Below are positions 23,636 through 34,585 of a stretch of 64,000 bases of DNA, piece by piece. A program made the position numbers and the translations under genes. The notes beneath the pieces were generated by a model, which was not told the origin of the DNA, did not search any database, and was given only the letters and a program-made list of their open reading frames with translations. Origin of the DNA: Sweltsa coloradensis (lineage: Eukaryota; Arthropoda; Insecta; Plecoptera; Chloroperlidae); contig JAMZAV010001285.1 of NCBI GenBank assembly GCA_024449915.1, positions 186,001 through 250,000 on the forward strand. The letters run 5' to 3'. Each line of letters opens with the position of its first letter. Position 1 is the stretch's first letter.

Positions 23636-24908
23636 AAATAATAAATAAATAAATAAATAAATTGTATTTAGAGTCTACCCACTCAGTTATATAACTGATT
23701 TTCAGTGGGGGACAGTAAATCAAAGCGTCTAAGCCTACCCTGTAGGCTTAGACGCAATCGACGAGTGAGCGATAACCAACCAAAGATCAATATTTTTAAT
23801 AGGACATACCCATATAGCAATCAGTGGTATGGACAGTGCGAACAACCGCGAATCAACGCCAGAATCGCGCAGTGTTCTCCCCAGAAAAAAATGTTCACTG
23901 GGTATTTCATAAACATTGCCGGGTACTCGCGGGTAGGGCCAAAAATAGTGGGGGTCCGGGGGCTTGCCCCCGGAAAAAATTTGAGATCCTAGATTCGATT
24001 TGGTGAGTTTTAGAGGTTTTTGAAGACCTTTTAAAGTTGCTTACTTTTGTTGGTTTAGTGGTATGAATCATAGTCTTAAGTAGGCCTATATTTTCTCCTT
24101 TGTAATGTAGGCTTTGTGAATTACTGTAGTCCTATTGCTACAATGAGTACAATAGGCCCGTATAAAGGTGATGATGTTATTCTTTCTAAGTGGATATAAT
24201 CTAAGATTTGTAGGATTTGTAACTTGAAACATTGTTAGGCCTATATTTGATGACTTCATTTTTATTACTTCAAAATTCGTCCTAGCAATCAATAAACTTG
24301 GAAAATTGTTAAAATTGTTTACTTGTGTGTGCTCCTTGTGTGCAGTTAATGTTCACAATCATAGCGATGATTGCCATTTTGCCAACTTATGTGTTTTGTT
24401 CAAATGCATTCCTTGTTGGGTTCTGTAGTGATCAGCGAGATTAGCCTCCACGATGTTGTTTACAATCTGTGCTGCAGTTTAGGGATGGGACGTTTTAACG
24501 TTCAGTGGACAGATAGTTTATTAAATTCGCAAATCGTTAAGTAAAAAAAAAATTAAAAAAAAAAATTAAAAAAATTTTTTTCAAAATTTTTTTTTCAAAA
24601 TTTTGTTAATTTTTTTTTCAAAATTTTTATTGCCGGGCGGCAGGGAATTATCGCCGGGCGGCCCGCCCGGCGGTCCGGGCCTGGGGAGAACACTGAGTCA
24701 ATCAACAAGGCTGATTCAGAACAACTCTGAATTTATTATGTGCTTCGTTGCTAGGTCGGCTCCAAAGTCACCGTTTACAAACTCCTAAGACACGAACTGA
24801 TACACTTAAGTCCAAAACAGAAGTTAAAAAACTTCTGACTTTGTCCGGAATCGAACCCTCTTCTGCATTGGAAGCAGGTACGCTAACAACAAGACCAACG
24901 AGCCACAC
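23636..24908 (-). mobile_element. SINE-1, full length on minus strand, split by a hAT insertion
   Basis: Parts at 23636-23869 and 24696-24908 join to one SINE-1. They comprise the tail (AAATAAATAAAT, AGAGTCTACCCACTCAG, CTGATTTTCAGTGGGGGACAG), the body (AACAAGGCTGATTCAGAACA, AAGTCACCGTTTACAAACTC) and the tRNA-like head on the minus strand (B box at about 24845, GGAATCGAACCC in the plus view). Compare the uninterrupted copy at 55761-56214. Confidence 0.88.
23870..24695. mobile_element. non-autonomous hAT-like element inside SINE-1
   Basis: Inverted ends CAGTGTTCTCCCCAG and CTGGGGAGAACACTG match over 15 bp. CAGTGTT..CCC termini are typical of hAT elements. The flanks CCAGAATC(GCG) and AGTCAATC are a poor 8-bp match, so the duplication has decayed. 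The body has GC-rich GCCCCCGG/CCGGGCGG stretches near each end and no transposase. Confidence 0.85.
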
Positions 24909-25147
24909 AGATAATTAAATGTATTGTTGATAAGCCTACCTTGCCTTCCCAATTTGATTTAATCTTATTTTTCTATCTTATTATAAGTTGCTATAACTAT
25001 TTGAACTTGAAGCCAGGAGCTTAGAGAACAGTTCACACTAAAGAAATTGTAGCTTTATTTTTATTCTTGTGTTAGCTCTTCTTGTTTTGGGGAACTGAAA
25101 TTGGGAGCTGGGAGCAAACGTTAGCCGGGAGCCTACTTAACACTGAT

Positions 25148-25540
25148 GAAGTTTTTTAACTTCTGTTGTGGACACACGTCCATCAGTTCATTGGCTTAGG
25201 AATGTGTAAACGGTGACTTTGGAGCAGTCATACTCATGTAGCAACGCAACGACGCTCATAGTAAATTCTAAGATTGTTCCGAATCAGCCTTGTTGATTCT
25301 GGTGCTGTCCGCGGGTGTAATAGTGTCCAACTTGATTGATCGGTGTTTCCTATGTAAATATGCCGGTCTCTAGTTGGTCATTGTTCGCTCATCGATGGTG
25401 TCGGCGCCTACAGGGTTGGCTTGGTCGGCCTTAAATTACTGTCCCCCACTGAAAATCAGTTAGGCCTATGTGAGTGGGTAGACTCCAAATAGCCTACGAA
25501 TTTATTTTATTTTATTTATTTAATGTATTTAAGAGGAGTC
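25148..25540 (+). mobile_element. SINE-1, lacking the tRNA-like head
   Basis: It starts at the AAGTTTTTTAACTTCTG hairpin and carries the conserved GTAAACGGTGACTTTGGAGC, GCCTTGTTGATTCTGG, ACTGAAAATCAGTTAGG and GTGGGTAGACTC blocks, followed by an ATTTATTT-rich tail. It is truncated at the 5' side. Confidence 0.85.
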
Positions 25541-26568
25541 GCTGAGGCTGGCTTGGAGACGAGTTTAGGCGCTCAGTTTCCTGTTTTTTTCTTCTTCTGG
25601 GTAAACGGTTTATAACACCACTATCCAATTTCACACTAACATTAATAAAGAATAAATCTATGATATATCCAGTATGCATATTCCTAAATTAATTCATTGA
25701 ATTTGATTGAAAAATTAGTGAAATCACAGTAATTTACTCCATTTTGGTCAACTTCGGAAATTTATCCAAAGTGTACAGATTTTTTAACGCAAATTTGCAT
25801 ACTGGATACCTAGGTAGGCCTACGTTTAAATCAATGTGAACGGGCAGGTTAATTTGGTTTTATCATAAAGATAAACGGTTTAGTGGGAATTTCCAGAACT
25901 AAAATCTAGGCCTATGTTTAGGATTTCCCATTTTTTCACGTTTTGGACTCATGTCTCGCAATAGATCTTTAAGGCTTATTTCTTGCAACCAAGTGTGGAT
26001 ATCAATACAAGAGTACGTAGCCTACTTTATTAACATTCATGCAAAATTTTGTAAAGATATTACCAACGTTCAGCAAAAATCATCAACACCAACAAATTTT
26101 TGTAGCATATTTTATCCTTGTGTAGGCCTATCTGTTACATCCTATAACTATTCTCATGTAGTTTAGATCCATGCTTTTCCCTTGGGACTGTTTTGATGCC
26201 GCATGGAACATATTTAGTAACACAAATCTCAAATAAGTTTCGACTACACTGAACGACTTTGTTTCAGATCTCAGGCTCGTCCGTCTGCAAACACTTCGAG
26301 AGAGAATACATCTCCGCTCGGTTATAAAGAGACGAGCACACTTTTGTTTGACTCGTTCATCAACGCTTCGCTTACTGCCCGTGTTCCGATACATTCGATA
26401 GGCCTATCTTCATATTTAACCTGTTAGTAATGGTAATGAAGAAGTTACAGACATTGGAGGTGATAGCTCTGTCAAGGTGTTGTATAGACAATTCCATAAT
26501 CCATCCTGCCTGTTAATGAAGAGAAGAATATTTTAGAAAAAATCTAGGCCTTGCAGTGAAACATGTAT
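25541..26568. other. non-coding stretch, no gene identified
   Basis: AT-rich, with scattered AGGCCT. On the minus strand around 26320-26340 a CTTTATAA sequence precedes GC-richer DNA and could pass for a TATA box, but no gene follows it. Nothing else is supported. Confidence 0.4.
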
Positions 26569-26570
26569 TA

Positions 26571-27558
26571 GGGGAGAGGGGGGGACATTGGTACAGGGGG
26601 CACATTGGTACAGTTTGAATTTTGCCACCCATGTTTAATTTTCAGCAGTGTATTATGAGTGATCTAGATGGCAGTGAGGAACTCTACCAGCTCTGAAAAT
26701 CTGAGCCATTTCCATTGATAAATGGCTAAGTTATGATATAAATTGTATTTAGTGATGTGGAAAGTAAATAGTTGTGATAAACTTTGTAATGGTTGATTAT
26801 AATGTTATTGTAGGTAATTCAAGCTATTTTTTTTATGTGATGACCGCAATTTATCTGATTAAATTGTAAGCACATTGCTATGACTGTACACCTAACCTCA
26901 AATTTTTTTGAATTTATTTTCTAAAACAATACCAGATGGGGCACATTGGTACACAGCCTTGGGGGCACATTGGTACATTACAGGCCCTATGCACCAGCTA
27001 GTGTTAATAAAAAATCTATCTGTAGACCTAATTTTGCAGTCTATCTTAGGCCTAGATTAGTATTTAGTATATATACATAGTAAAATAGCATTCTAGTGTA
27101 GTATATAAGCTGTCTGTCTATTGTAGGCAAACCTCGATCTAGATATTTTCCCACAATAATGTAGTTTAACGTTAAGCTAATTTTAAGCACACACCTAATA
27201 CTAGGGTCTATGTGGACAAGTTTATTAGCTCATGTATGTAAACCACTATTGACATACATAAAATAAACACCCTATGTAGGCCTAAACTTGTAAATACTGA
27301 CCAGTAAACATGTGTGTACCAATGTGCCCCATACTAGTACCAATGTGCCCCGCCTATGGGGTACATTGGTACATTTGTAATAATTTTCTATATGTGGATT
27401 ATTTATTAGTAGTGGTCACAAATGTGAAAGATGTAGTACACATATCATAGATTAAGGGTTGTATTTTACTATGACAAAGGTCTCATTCCCAAATTTGCAC
27501 ATGTATATGTAAAAAAATTGAAATGTTCTGAACTGTACCAATGTCCCCCCCTCTCCCC
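26571..27558. mobile_element. 988-bp element with perfect 26-bp TIRs and iterated GGGGCACATTGGTACA motifs
   Basis: The ends GGGGAGAGGGGGGGACATTG... and ...CAATGTCCCCCCCTCTCCCC are exact inverted repeats for 26 bp. They are flanked by TA on both sides (26569-26570 and 27559-27560), consistent with a 2-bp TA duplication as in Tc1/mariner/pogo-type elements. The motif GGCACATTGGTACA or its complement occurs again at about 26600, 26940, 26965, 27310, 27340 and 27360. No transposase frame is present. Confidence 0.88.
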
Positions 27559-27820
27559 TATAGTGTATTGTGGGTATTTTTTAGCAGCCAGTATTTGCGT
27601 GTGATATGTAATGGTGCTGTGGTACCCCACATATCTCTTTTATGGTCAGCGTCTGTCTTACAATTCCTATTCAGCACTTTGCCTGACATTTTGCTTCACA
27701 CCCAGACTGTGATGTAGCCACCCAAGTTTTGACGGCCGTTTAAGTTGGCAGTTCTCGCCAGTTTGAAATACCTTTGTGCAACAGGTAGTGTACCCTACAA
27801 ACTTTGGCTTTGAGCGCAAC

Positions 27821-28975
27821 ATGGGTTGCGAGAAGTGCGTGTTCCCGTTGTGGAGATTCCTCATGTTGTGCCAAGATCATGACGAGCTGTTGAACTTTTT
27901 GCAGGAGCACGGTGTGTTATTACACTCGTTACAATGTCCAGGATGCAAAATTGATTGCAGGATTATTGCTGGTTTGTGGCGTTGTGGAAAAACGATTGTC
28001 CTCAGGAAAAATAAGAGGGTGATAAGAAGTAGGTGTTCCTTTACGCAATCGCTATATAAAAACACGTTTTTTTCGCAAACAAGAAAGTCTTTGAGAGAAA
28101 TATATATGTTTGTGGTTTATTGGGCTACCTTGCGACCACCCCAACAAACCTTTATTATGAACGAGTTGAATTTTGCTACAAGAACTGTGGTAGAATGGTC
28201 GAAGCATTGTCGTGACGTTTGCATTGCGTGGTGTGACAGAAATGCAGTAGCAATCGGCGGCCCTGGCGTTATTGTCGAAATCGATGAGGCTAGGATGGGG
28301 AATGAGAGTGGGGCCCAATGGGTATTTGGAGGATTCGAACGGGAATCAAAAAAGTTATTTGTGGTGCCGGTCGCTGATAGGAGCAAGGAGACCCTGCTGA
28401 AAACGCTCAAGGAGTGGGTGCTCCCCGGGACCACTATTATGTCGGATTGTTGGAAGTCCTACCATTGTCTGAATAACGAAGATTTTGTACATTTTAAAGT
28501 GAACCATAAGGTAAACTTTGTCGACCCAGACACGGGCGCACATACCCAAAATATAACGCGTACGTGGCGAGAGGTGCGAGCAAATATTCCAAAATATGGG
28601 CGAAAGGAAAGTCATTATGTGGGTTATTTGTGCGAGTTTTTATGGAAGAGGCAATACCCGAACCATACCGAAAGGGTGTGTGCTTTCTTTAAAGATATTG
28701 CAAGTGTGTACGACGTACATAAGAAGGTACAAGAAGAGGATGATGAGGAAACACAGTGTTATGTCGAAGAAGCGCAAGGAGAAGTTGAGGAAGCGCAAGG
28801 TGATGTCGAAGAAGCGCAAAGCGATGTTGAAGATAGGCGAGGGGAAGTCGAAGAAGTTCAAGTCGATGTTGAGGACGACAAAGTTCTTGAGGCGGCCAGT
28901 GAACGGGATGACGAAAGCGTTACAGTGCATATGGTTGAAATGTATGTCGACATTCCTTTAACAATGGACGAGTGA
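27821..28975 (+). CDS. Merlin/IS1595-type transposase-derived protein, third catalytic acid replaced by Thr
   Basis: An unbroken frame of 384 residues from the ATG at 27821; an in-frame stop lies upstream at 27764. An N-terminal zinc-ribbon-like part (C3, C6; CPGC at 39-42; LWRCGK) precedes an ISXO2/IS1595-type DDE domain. IVEIDEA gives Asp155, the WVFGGFER block follows, IMSDCW gives Asp209, and then VNH and FVDPDTGAHTQ. In this family the block after GAHTQ normally carries the catalytic Glu (pattern N(I/V)E..W); here it is NITRTW, so position 246 is Thr. Residues from about 315 form five heptads of the type VEEAQGE/VEEAQGD, then more acidic sequence to the end. No inverted ends or target duplication are visible around it. 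An intact frame, lost catalytic residue and added acidic tail suggest a domesticated gene, though a recently dead transposon is possible. A splice acceptor-like CAG at 27782-27784 could join an upstream exon. Confidence 0.82.
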   Translation: MGCEKCVFPLWRFLMLCQDHDELLNFLQEHGVLLHSLQCPGCKIDCRIIAGLWRCGKTIVLRKNKRVIRSRCSFTQSLYKNTFFSQTRKSLREIYMFVVYWATLRPPQQTFIMNELNFATRTVVEWSKHCRDVCIAWCDRNAVAIGGPGVIVEIDEARMGNESGAQWVFGGFERESKKLFVVPVADRSKETLLKTLKEWVLPGTTIMSDCWKSYHCLNNEDFVHFKVNHKVNFVDPDTGAHTQNITRTWREVRANIPKYGRKESHYVGYLCEFLWKRQYPNHTERVCAFFKDIASVYDVHKKVQEEDDEETQCYVEEAQGEVEEAQGDVEEAQSDVEDRRGEVEEVQVDVEDDKVLEAASERDDESVTVHMVEMYVDIPLTMDE

Positions 28976-29253
28976 TTGATGTCAACAAATAATGTCGGAC
29001 TAATTAGCTACATTGCGTTATTTTGCAATCTCATATCACATCATTCGGTTGAATTAGTTCACTCGGAGCCCGGCGGGGAACATTTATTGGATTCCAGAAA
29101 ATATCAACGTATACCAAGATTCTTTGCTCAAATGTAACGATATAGATCTTTAATTTTCAAATCATTAGGCAACCCTCCTTTGTTTAAACACAACTTTGAT
29201 AAAACCACTGGTACCTAGTTTTTGTACGTATGTTTAGAAATGTGTAGTCTAGT
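28976..29253. other. 3' flank of the transposase-derived frame
   Basis: AT-rich sequence with no AATAAA close to the stop codon that I would call with confidence and no inverted copy of the upstream flank. Confidence 0.4.
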
Positions 29254-29257
29254 TTAA

Positions 29258-29496
29258 CCCTTTTCGGTCGAATGTCGGCTGTCAGCCGACAAGGGTGTTT
29301 TGCACCCTGTAAAACACCCCCTTGAATTTTTTTTGAAAAATTGATAAAAAAAAAATTGGAATTTTTTTTTTTGAAATTTTTTTTTTGATGAAAATTTTTA
29401 TATATTGCCCACTCATTGAAGTGTTTTTATGTACTTTCTACAGTAAACAGATCCACCGACTTCTAAATAATAAACAAAAAATCCGACCCGAAAGGG
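29258..29496. mobile_element. piggyBac-like MITE flanked by TTAA
   Basis: A 239-bp element starts CCCTTTTCGGTCG and ends CGACCCGAAAGGG, with TTAA directly on both sides (29254-29257 and 29497-29500), the target signature of piggyBac. Internal inverted motifs TCGGCTGTCAGCCGA and GTGTTTTGCACCCTGTAAAACAC-like stems follow the left end, then A/T runs. It is non-coding. Confidence 0.88.
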
Positions 29497-29500
29497 TTAA

Positions 29501-30180
29501 GATTTAAATTTGAGTTCATAATGTTTCTTTAGTTTTGTAATTTAGTGTTCCTTAACGCATTGAGTAAATTGATAACGCCAAGTACAGTTTTGTGTGTTTA
29601 TCGGCCTACATTTGTCTTTTCCCTCTTTCATTGTTCCTACAGTATTTTTGCTACGAAGCGCGTAGGCCTACTAATTGTTTTGGTTACAACTTACAAGATC
29701 AAAAAGACCACAATCATGAGGAGACATTTGCATATGCATTTTATGATTTATTTACCATCTATAGTAGGCCTAGCTAGGCTAGATCCCCAGTCATTGGTCC
29801 ACTGGCATGTCAATTAGATGCCACCTTGAATAGGTCAGTTTGTATAAAGTAGGTTGTAGCGATTTGTAACCCGAATATTTTCCAGGCGTGCTGTCAGGTT
29901 GACAGGTGAGCCTGGCTATTAGCCATTAACACCAACCAAATGATTACTAAATTCCCTTATGCAATAACTTCTTATTGTTTCTGTTTGTGCAATCCCATGC
30001 TGCACTAGCTAAAACCATATCAAAACAATCCAGAAAAATACTTAATCACATTTAAAACATAAAGTCAAGCATAATAAATTGAAGCACAAATTGCCATCTT
30101 GAATAGGTCAATTTACTACGCTTGCTTGCGCCAGTGCGGATGTATTGGAGACTGGGGATCTAGCCAACTATAGATATTAA
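29501..30180. other. non-coding stretch
   Basis: No gene is supported. A short open frame at 29545-29817 has no recognisable homology. AGGCCT motifs are present near 29665 and 29765. A CTTGAATAGGTCA segment occurs twice (about 29827 and 30092), as part of a short dispersed duplication. Confidence 0.4.
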
Positions 30181-30185
30181 ATATC

Positions 30186-31052
30186 ATTGCATCCATCCTA
30201 TTCAGTTATAAAAGCAGATTTGCAAAGGAGGACAACTAAATAAAACTAATAGTAATTAGATAAATGCAGACATAATAATGAAGTAATGTTTGAAATAAAA
30301 AATCACAACAATGTTGGCTATAAAATAAAATAAAAAGACAGCAATTTTGTTGATTACATTGGTTTATTTAATTATTTAACATCTATCCTATTCAGTTATA
30401 AAACATGATTTGCAAAGGACAACTAAATAAAACTAATAATTATAAATACAGACATAATCAGTGGTTAAAGTGGGCGGTATGAGCCGGTATGCATCCGTTA
30501 TTTAAATTACCGATGGTATGCCATACCGAGACTAATTTGTGATAGATTTTATGCACATTGTCGAATTATGTTGAATAATAGACCTATAAAATTAGTAAAA
30601 TATAGGCATAGGCCTACGATCCCAAATGCTACCCCAATATTGGAAAACAAAAACAAACTTAGACCCGTACCCAAAGTCATTTAAAAGTGTTTCTGACAAC
30701 ACACCTTAAAAAAATCCCTGCGGGGCAAAAATGGGGGGCAGCGAAGCCCAGACCCCCCCGGCGTTTCCGCTTCAATACTTTTTTCAGCATATGTGCAGTG
30801 CATACCGTTACCACAGATAATAGAGTACCCCACGTAGTGTACTCTGTTATCTGTACCGTTACTATTCCGAATCCACTTTAACCACTGGACATAATAATGG
30901 AAGTTAAGTTAAGTTTGAAATGAAAATCACATCAACAATGTATAGAACTAATAAAAAAATAGTAATGCAGCAATTTTGTTGGCTAGATTGTTTAGGCTAT
31001 TTATTTAACGTCTATCATATTTAGTTTAAAAACTGATTTACAAAGGAGGACA
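30186..31052. repeat. tandem repeat of about 195 bp, three copies, last one split by a hAT
   Basis: The blocks ATCCTATTCAGTTATAAAA, GATTTGCAAAGGA, GGACAACTAAATAAAACTAA and GCAATTTTGTTG recur in order from about 30190, 30386 and 31010. Removing the hAT at 30459-30887 restores a spacing of about 195 bp. A related fragment lies near 55480-55540, so this unit is also dispersed. Confidence 0.7.
30459..30887. mobile_element. non-autonomous hAT element with perfect 8-bp TSD
   Basis: Inverted ends CAGTGGTTAAAGTGG and CCACTTTAACCACTG. The 8 bases GACATAAT occur exactly before (30451-30458) and after (30888-30895). At 429 bp it has no transposase. It differs in ends from the hAT at 6112 and from the one at 49886. 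Confidence 0.93.
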
Positions 31053-31838
31053 ACAATCTATGATACATTCCGTGAAATGGGGTGACTATGGACATGGGGG
31101 TGCCTTTGGATACTCTTGTATTTCCCACACTACGACTGGTGTAGCGCTCTAACGGGCGAAGATAGAACTATGTACCTGAGCGCGTTTAGAAGGCAGTGAA
31201 ATTCTTCAAGTAAGAACACGTTTTGACATCTCATCCAAAAGTAAGTTTAATACACTCTTCAAATAATACATTAAAAATGTTATTTAACTTAACTACTGTA
31301 AACTTCCTACCATACCTGTGATACTGAAATTGGAAATTGGTCATGATATTTTATTTCTAAGTAGTACTGTAAATGAAGTGTTGTCTCCGAGTTTATGTTT
31401 GGAGAAATTCAATAATTTTTGTTTTGTTGCTTATGATTTTTTTAATTTTTTTTCCTAAATTCTTGGGGTGAGTTGGGACAATGAAACAAATGCCAACTTG
31501 GAGTCTGAAATTACCAAAATTACTCCCCTTAAATTATTCTGCTTGATTCTTATGAATATCAATATCTACGAAGACAACTTGTTCCTAACATATTAATAAC
31601 TAATTATACCAATATAAGGTTTTATTTACGATTATAAAATGTTATTTTTTACTTAGTTTGTTATAAGCCCTAACAGATACAGGTACGTATTGATATTTTT
31701 GTAGCATCCTGACCCTCGGGATGATTTGGGACACTTTTGAAAAAAAAACTTTCTGTGCTTGAAAAACGTGTATTTTTCTCCCATGTTCCCAGGACCCTAC
31801 CAACACTTTTCCAAAAACACTTGTTGATTTTTTTTTAA
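31053..31838. other. non-coding stretch
   Basis: Segments such as GGGGTGACTATGGACA (31079), GGGGTGAGTTGGGACA (31465) and CGGGATGATTTGGGACAC (31717) resemble the repeated terminal motifs of a pogo-like MITE, but no inverted pair of ends could be fixed. No gene. Confidence 0.35.
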
Positions 31839-31839
31839 A

Positions 31840-32480
31840 TGTAGTAGTAGTATGATTTATTTATTTAGCTTTCGCTAGTTCGTTACATGTTTCAATCATA
31901 ACATACAATATAAAATACAAATAAAATAACATAATATACAATTATGCGCTTCACATAAGTAGAGAACAGAGTCTATAGGCCCTACATAATACAAAATTTT
32001 AAACTATTCCAACAATTTCAGTCACATTCCTTCATATGGAAATTCAGATTTAAAAAAATTAATACATTCAGTTTTATATATATTGGATCTACTTTCTTTG
32101 ATACCGTTTGGTAGACTATTATATAATTTGATTCCATTAATAAAAATTGATTTTTGGTTAACAGTCATATTTTGTATGTAGCTTTCACATGTAAAAGAAT
32201 CTCAAAACTGTCCATAGTCAACTCGTTTCACGTTATTAATTTTTTTTTTTAAATAGTTTAGAAAATGTTTTGTGTGTAATATTTTATTTTTAATTAATTT
32301 TTCCAAAATATGTGCATCCTTGTGATCAAACGAGATCACATTGGTGGACATGTCCTGTGCACAGTGTGAATGTTGGCTCAAGTACACGGACAATGTAGTC
32401 GAACTTGAAATAAGTGGAAAAATAATATTGCCAATATTAAAACCACTCAAAATTACCTGATTTTGGCAGCTATAATATCT
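31840..32480 (-). mobile_element. LINE 3'-end relic (C-terminal RT tail)
   Basis: On the minus strand the segment around 32050-32150 reads NQKSIFINGIKLYNSLPNGI followed by KESRSNIYKTECINFFKSEF, which resembles the 'LWNSLP..IK......FK..LK' tail of LINE reverse transcriptases. An open frame upstream (32202-32450) may be more of the same protein. There is a stop between them. The clade cannot be decided. Confidence 0.45.
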
Positions 32481-32674
32481 CGCATCGAATAAGTAGCTAT
32501 AGTGCCTAATAGGTTCTAGGTAGTTTCATTAGAACTGTACCGGTATCCTGCATAACTTTTTTCACACATATAATAATTAGCAGTGATTTAAATTCCAAAT
32601 TATATAAATAAATTCTGTAATTTATTTATTTATTTATTTAGGATTGCAAACATACATTACAGTCATTGAATTGT

Positions 32675-33339
32675 ACTAGGCCGGAACGCTTTTTCCAGTC
32701 GCGTTGATGGATGAGCTTTTTTTGGTTATTTCTATCCAATGATTACGTTTCCAAGTGGAATCTCATTACTTTTTCTATAGTTACTTGATATTACTTGTTA
32801 ATTATACACCTGTAAAAGGATTATATTAAAAACTTAATTTCTATGAATTTTGACCAACATTTCCAACTTTTTCTTTCAAGAGGCACTACATCACCATAAT
32901 TTTTATGTCAATGTAAAATATGAACGTTGTAGTCCCACCCGTTTGGTCAGAATCGGCCCAAATATCACGAAAATATCAAAATCATAACATATATAATTTC
33001 AGTGATTTTAAACGTTCCCATAAAGTTTTATCAATATCGGAGTAGCCGTTTGCCAATTATCACAAAAATATCTCATTTAAAAATGAAAAAAAATCGTAAA
33101 ATTACGATAATCATAAGAAATATTTGATCGATCCTATCAAAAAACGTGTCAGGTCTAAGTTCAGAGATTTCGAAGGTCCCCTCCAATTATCGTCAAGATC
33201 GCATATGCCATTCGCCCGGTAGAGAGCGAACAAACAGACAAAAAACTAACAAAAACAAAACACCCGAGCTATTTTTCTTGGGGTAACGTAAGTGAAAAAA
33301 AAAACAGTTAAATTGAAGTCTTTGCTTTGCTCATCCAAT
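32675..33339 (+). repeat. R1 dispersed repeat (variant with GATCG module)
   Basis: It runs from ACTAGGCCGGAACGC, via GCGTTGATGGATGAGC, to TTTGCTTTGCTCATCCAAT. The interior has CAGGTCTAAGTTCAGAGATT + TCGAAGGTCCCCTCC, ATCGTCAAGATCGCATATGC and CATTCGCCCGGTAGAGAGC, then AACAAACAGACAAAAAAC. Confidence 0.82.
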
Positions 33340-33382
33340 AATCCTGTTTTCCTCCCATCAACAGCACACATCAAATAATTAA

Positions 33383-33664
33383 GTAGGAAGCTTCGCAAAC
33401 GCTTTTTCAGGTGCTCTGTTGGATGAGCGTATGTTTTTTTAAACGAATAAAATTGCGATTTTCATGAGAATTTATTTTTCGATCTTGCTCAAATTTCACA
33501 CCAATATATTAATTGATAAAATTAAGGTTCTGTTCAAAAATCATTATAATCGGATACAACATGTAGGTGTTATAAGTAAAGGAAATTTAAAAAAAAAACA
33601 TTCGGATTTTTTTCTCCAGTGTAGTAGAATGGAATCTTTGCTTCGCTCGCTACGCTCATCCAAT
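33383..33664 (+). repeat. R1 dispersed repeat, short copy
   Basis: It starts TAGGAAGCTTCGCAAACGC and ends CGCTCGCTACGCTCATCCAAT. It has a single internal module (GCTCAAATTTCACACCAATA ... GGATACAACATGTAGGTGTT). Confidence 0.85.
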
Positions 33665-33920
33665 CAAGCAACATGAAATTCAAAATATAGATTTACCTAA
33701 TACTAACTGCATTATAACAATAAGTAAACATTAACATTAAAATTATTTTATCAAGATGAACAAAGTGTATTGAATTTAAATTGATTCACGGAATTGAAAA
33801 TTGAATTATGAAGTTGAATAAAGGATACTGAAATTGAATTGATTGATTATATTGAAAAAATAAATTACCTATACAAAATTTCTATCTTCAAAGTAGGCCT
33901 ACTAGTCTAGTCTACCTAGA

Positions 33921-34432
33921 ACTAGGAAGCTTTGCAAACGCTTTTTCAGGCGCGTTGTTGGATGAGCGTAATTGGTGCATTGAGCTGCCATGTGTTATGC
34001 GGATTTTCTGTTGTTCTGTGAAAAAATCATCACTAAGTTGAAGATTTTTTTTAAATTAATTTAAATTTAATAAAAAATAAACTTTAATTTTTTTTAATCA
34101 ATCGTAATTTAAAAAAAGAAAAAAATCGTAAAACTGCGATTTTCAAAAGAAATAATTATTCGATTGCGCTCAAATTTCACACGAATATAATAATTCATAA
34201 AATTAAGGTTCTGTGAAAACATCATTACAATCGGATAAAGCATGTGGGTGTTATAAGTCAAAGAATTGTTTTAAAACAGAAATAACCCGTAAAATTTAGA
34301 TTTTCATAAGAAATAATTTTTCGATTGCGTTCAAATTTCACACGGATATCCTAATTCATAAAAAAAATCCGGATTTTTTTTCTCCAGTGTAGGGAAATGG
34401 AATCTTCGCTTTGCTCGCTACGCTCATCCAAT
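33921..34432 (+). repeat. R1 dispersed repeat with about 1.5-2 internal modules
   Basis: It starts ACTAGGAAGCTTTGCAAACG, continues TTGTTGGATGAGCGTAATTG, and ends TTTGCTCGCTACGCTCATCC. Two internal modules beginning GATTTTCA.AAGAAATAATT are about 165 bp apart. Confidence 0.87.
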
Positions 34433-34477
34433 AATACACCTTTTTCCTTAGAATCTCTGTCTCTCTCTTTCTGCTCG

Positions 34478-34582
34478 GCCAAGAAGCATCCGACGTATAT
34501 GAAAATTTGCAAAGTTGTCAATAAAGAATACATGGACTGTCCTACAGTCACAGATTTTCAAATTTTTGTCTTAATCAGCCAT
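34478..34582 (-). repeat. R2 dispersed repeat
   Basis: In minus orientation it carries CTGATTAAGACAAAAATTTG, TGTAGGACAGTCCATGTATT and GCAAATTTTCATATACGTCG followed by a TTCTTGGCC block. Matching copies lie at 36136, 43200 and 53391. Confidence 0.65.
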
Positions 34583-34585
34583 TAA

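Noticed and set aside
28640..28930. Minus-strand frame of 96 codons
   Set aside because: It is antisense to the acidic heptad tail of the transposase-derived frame.
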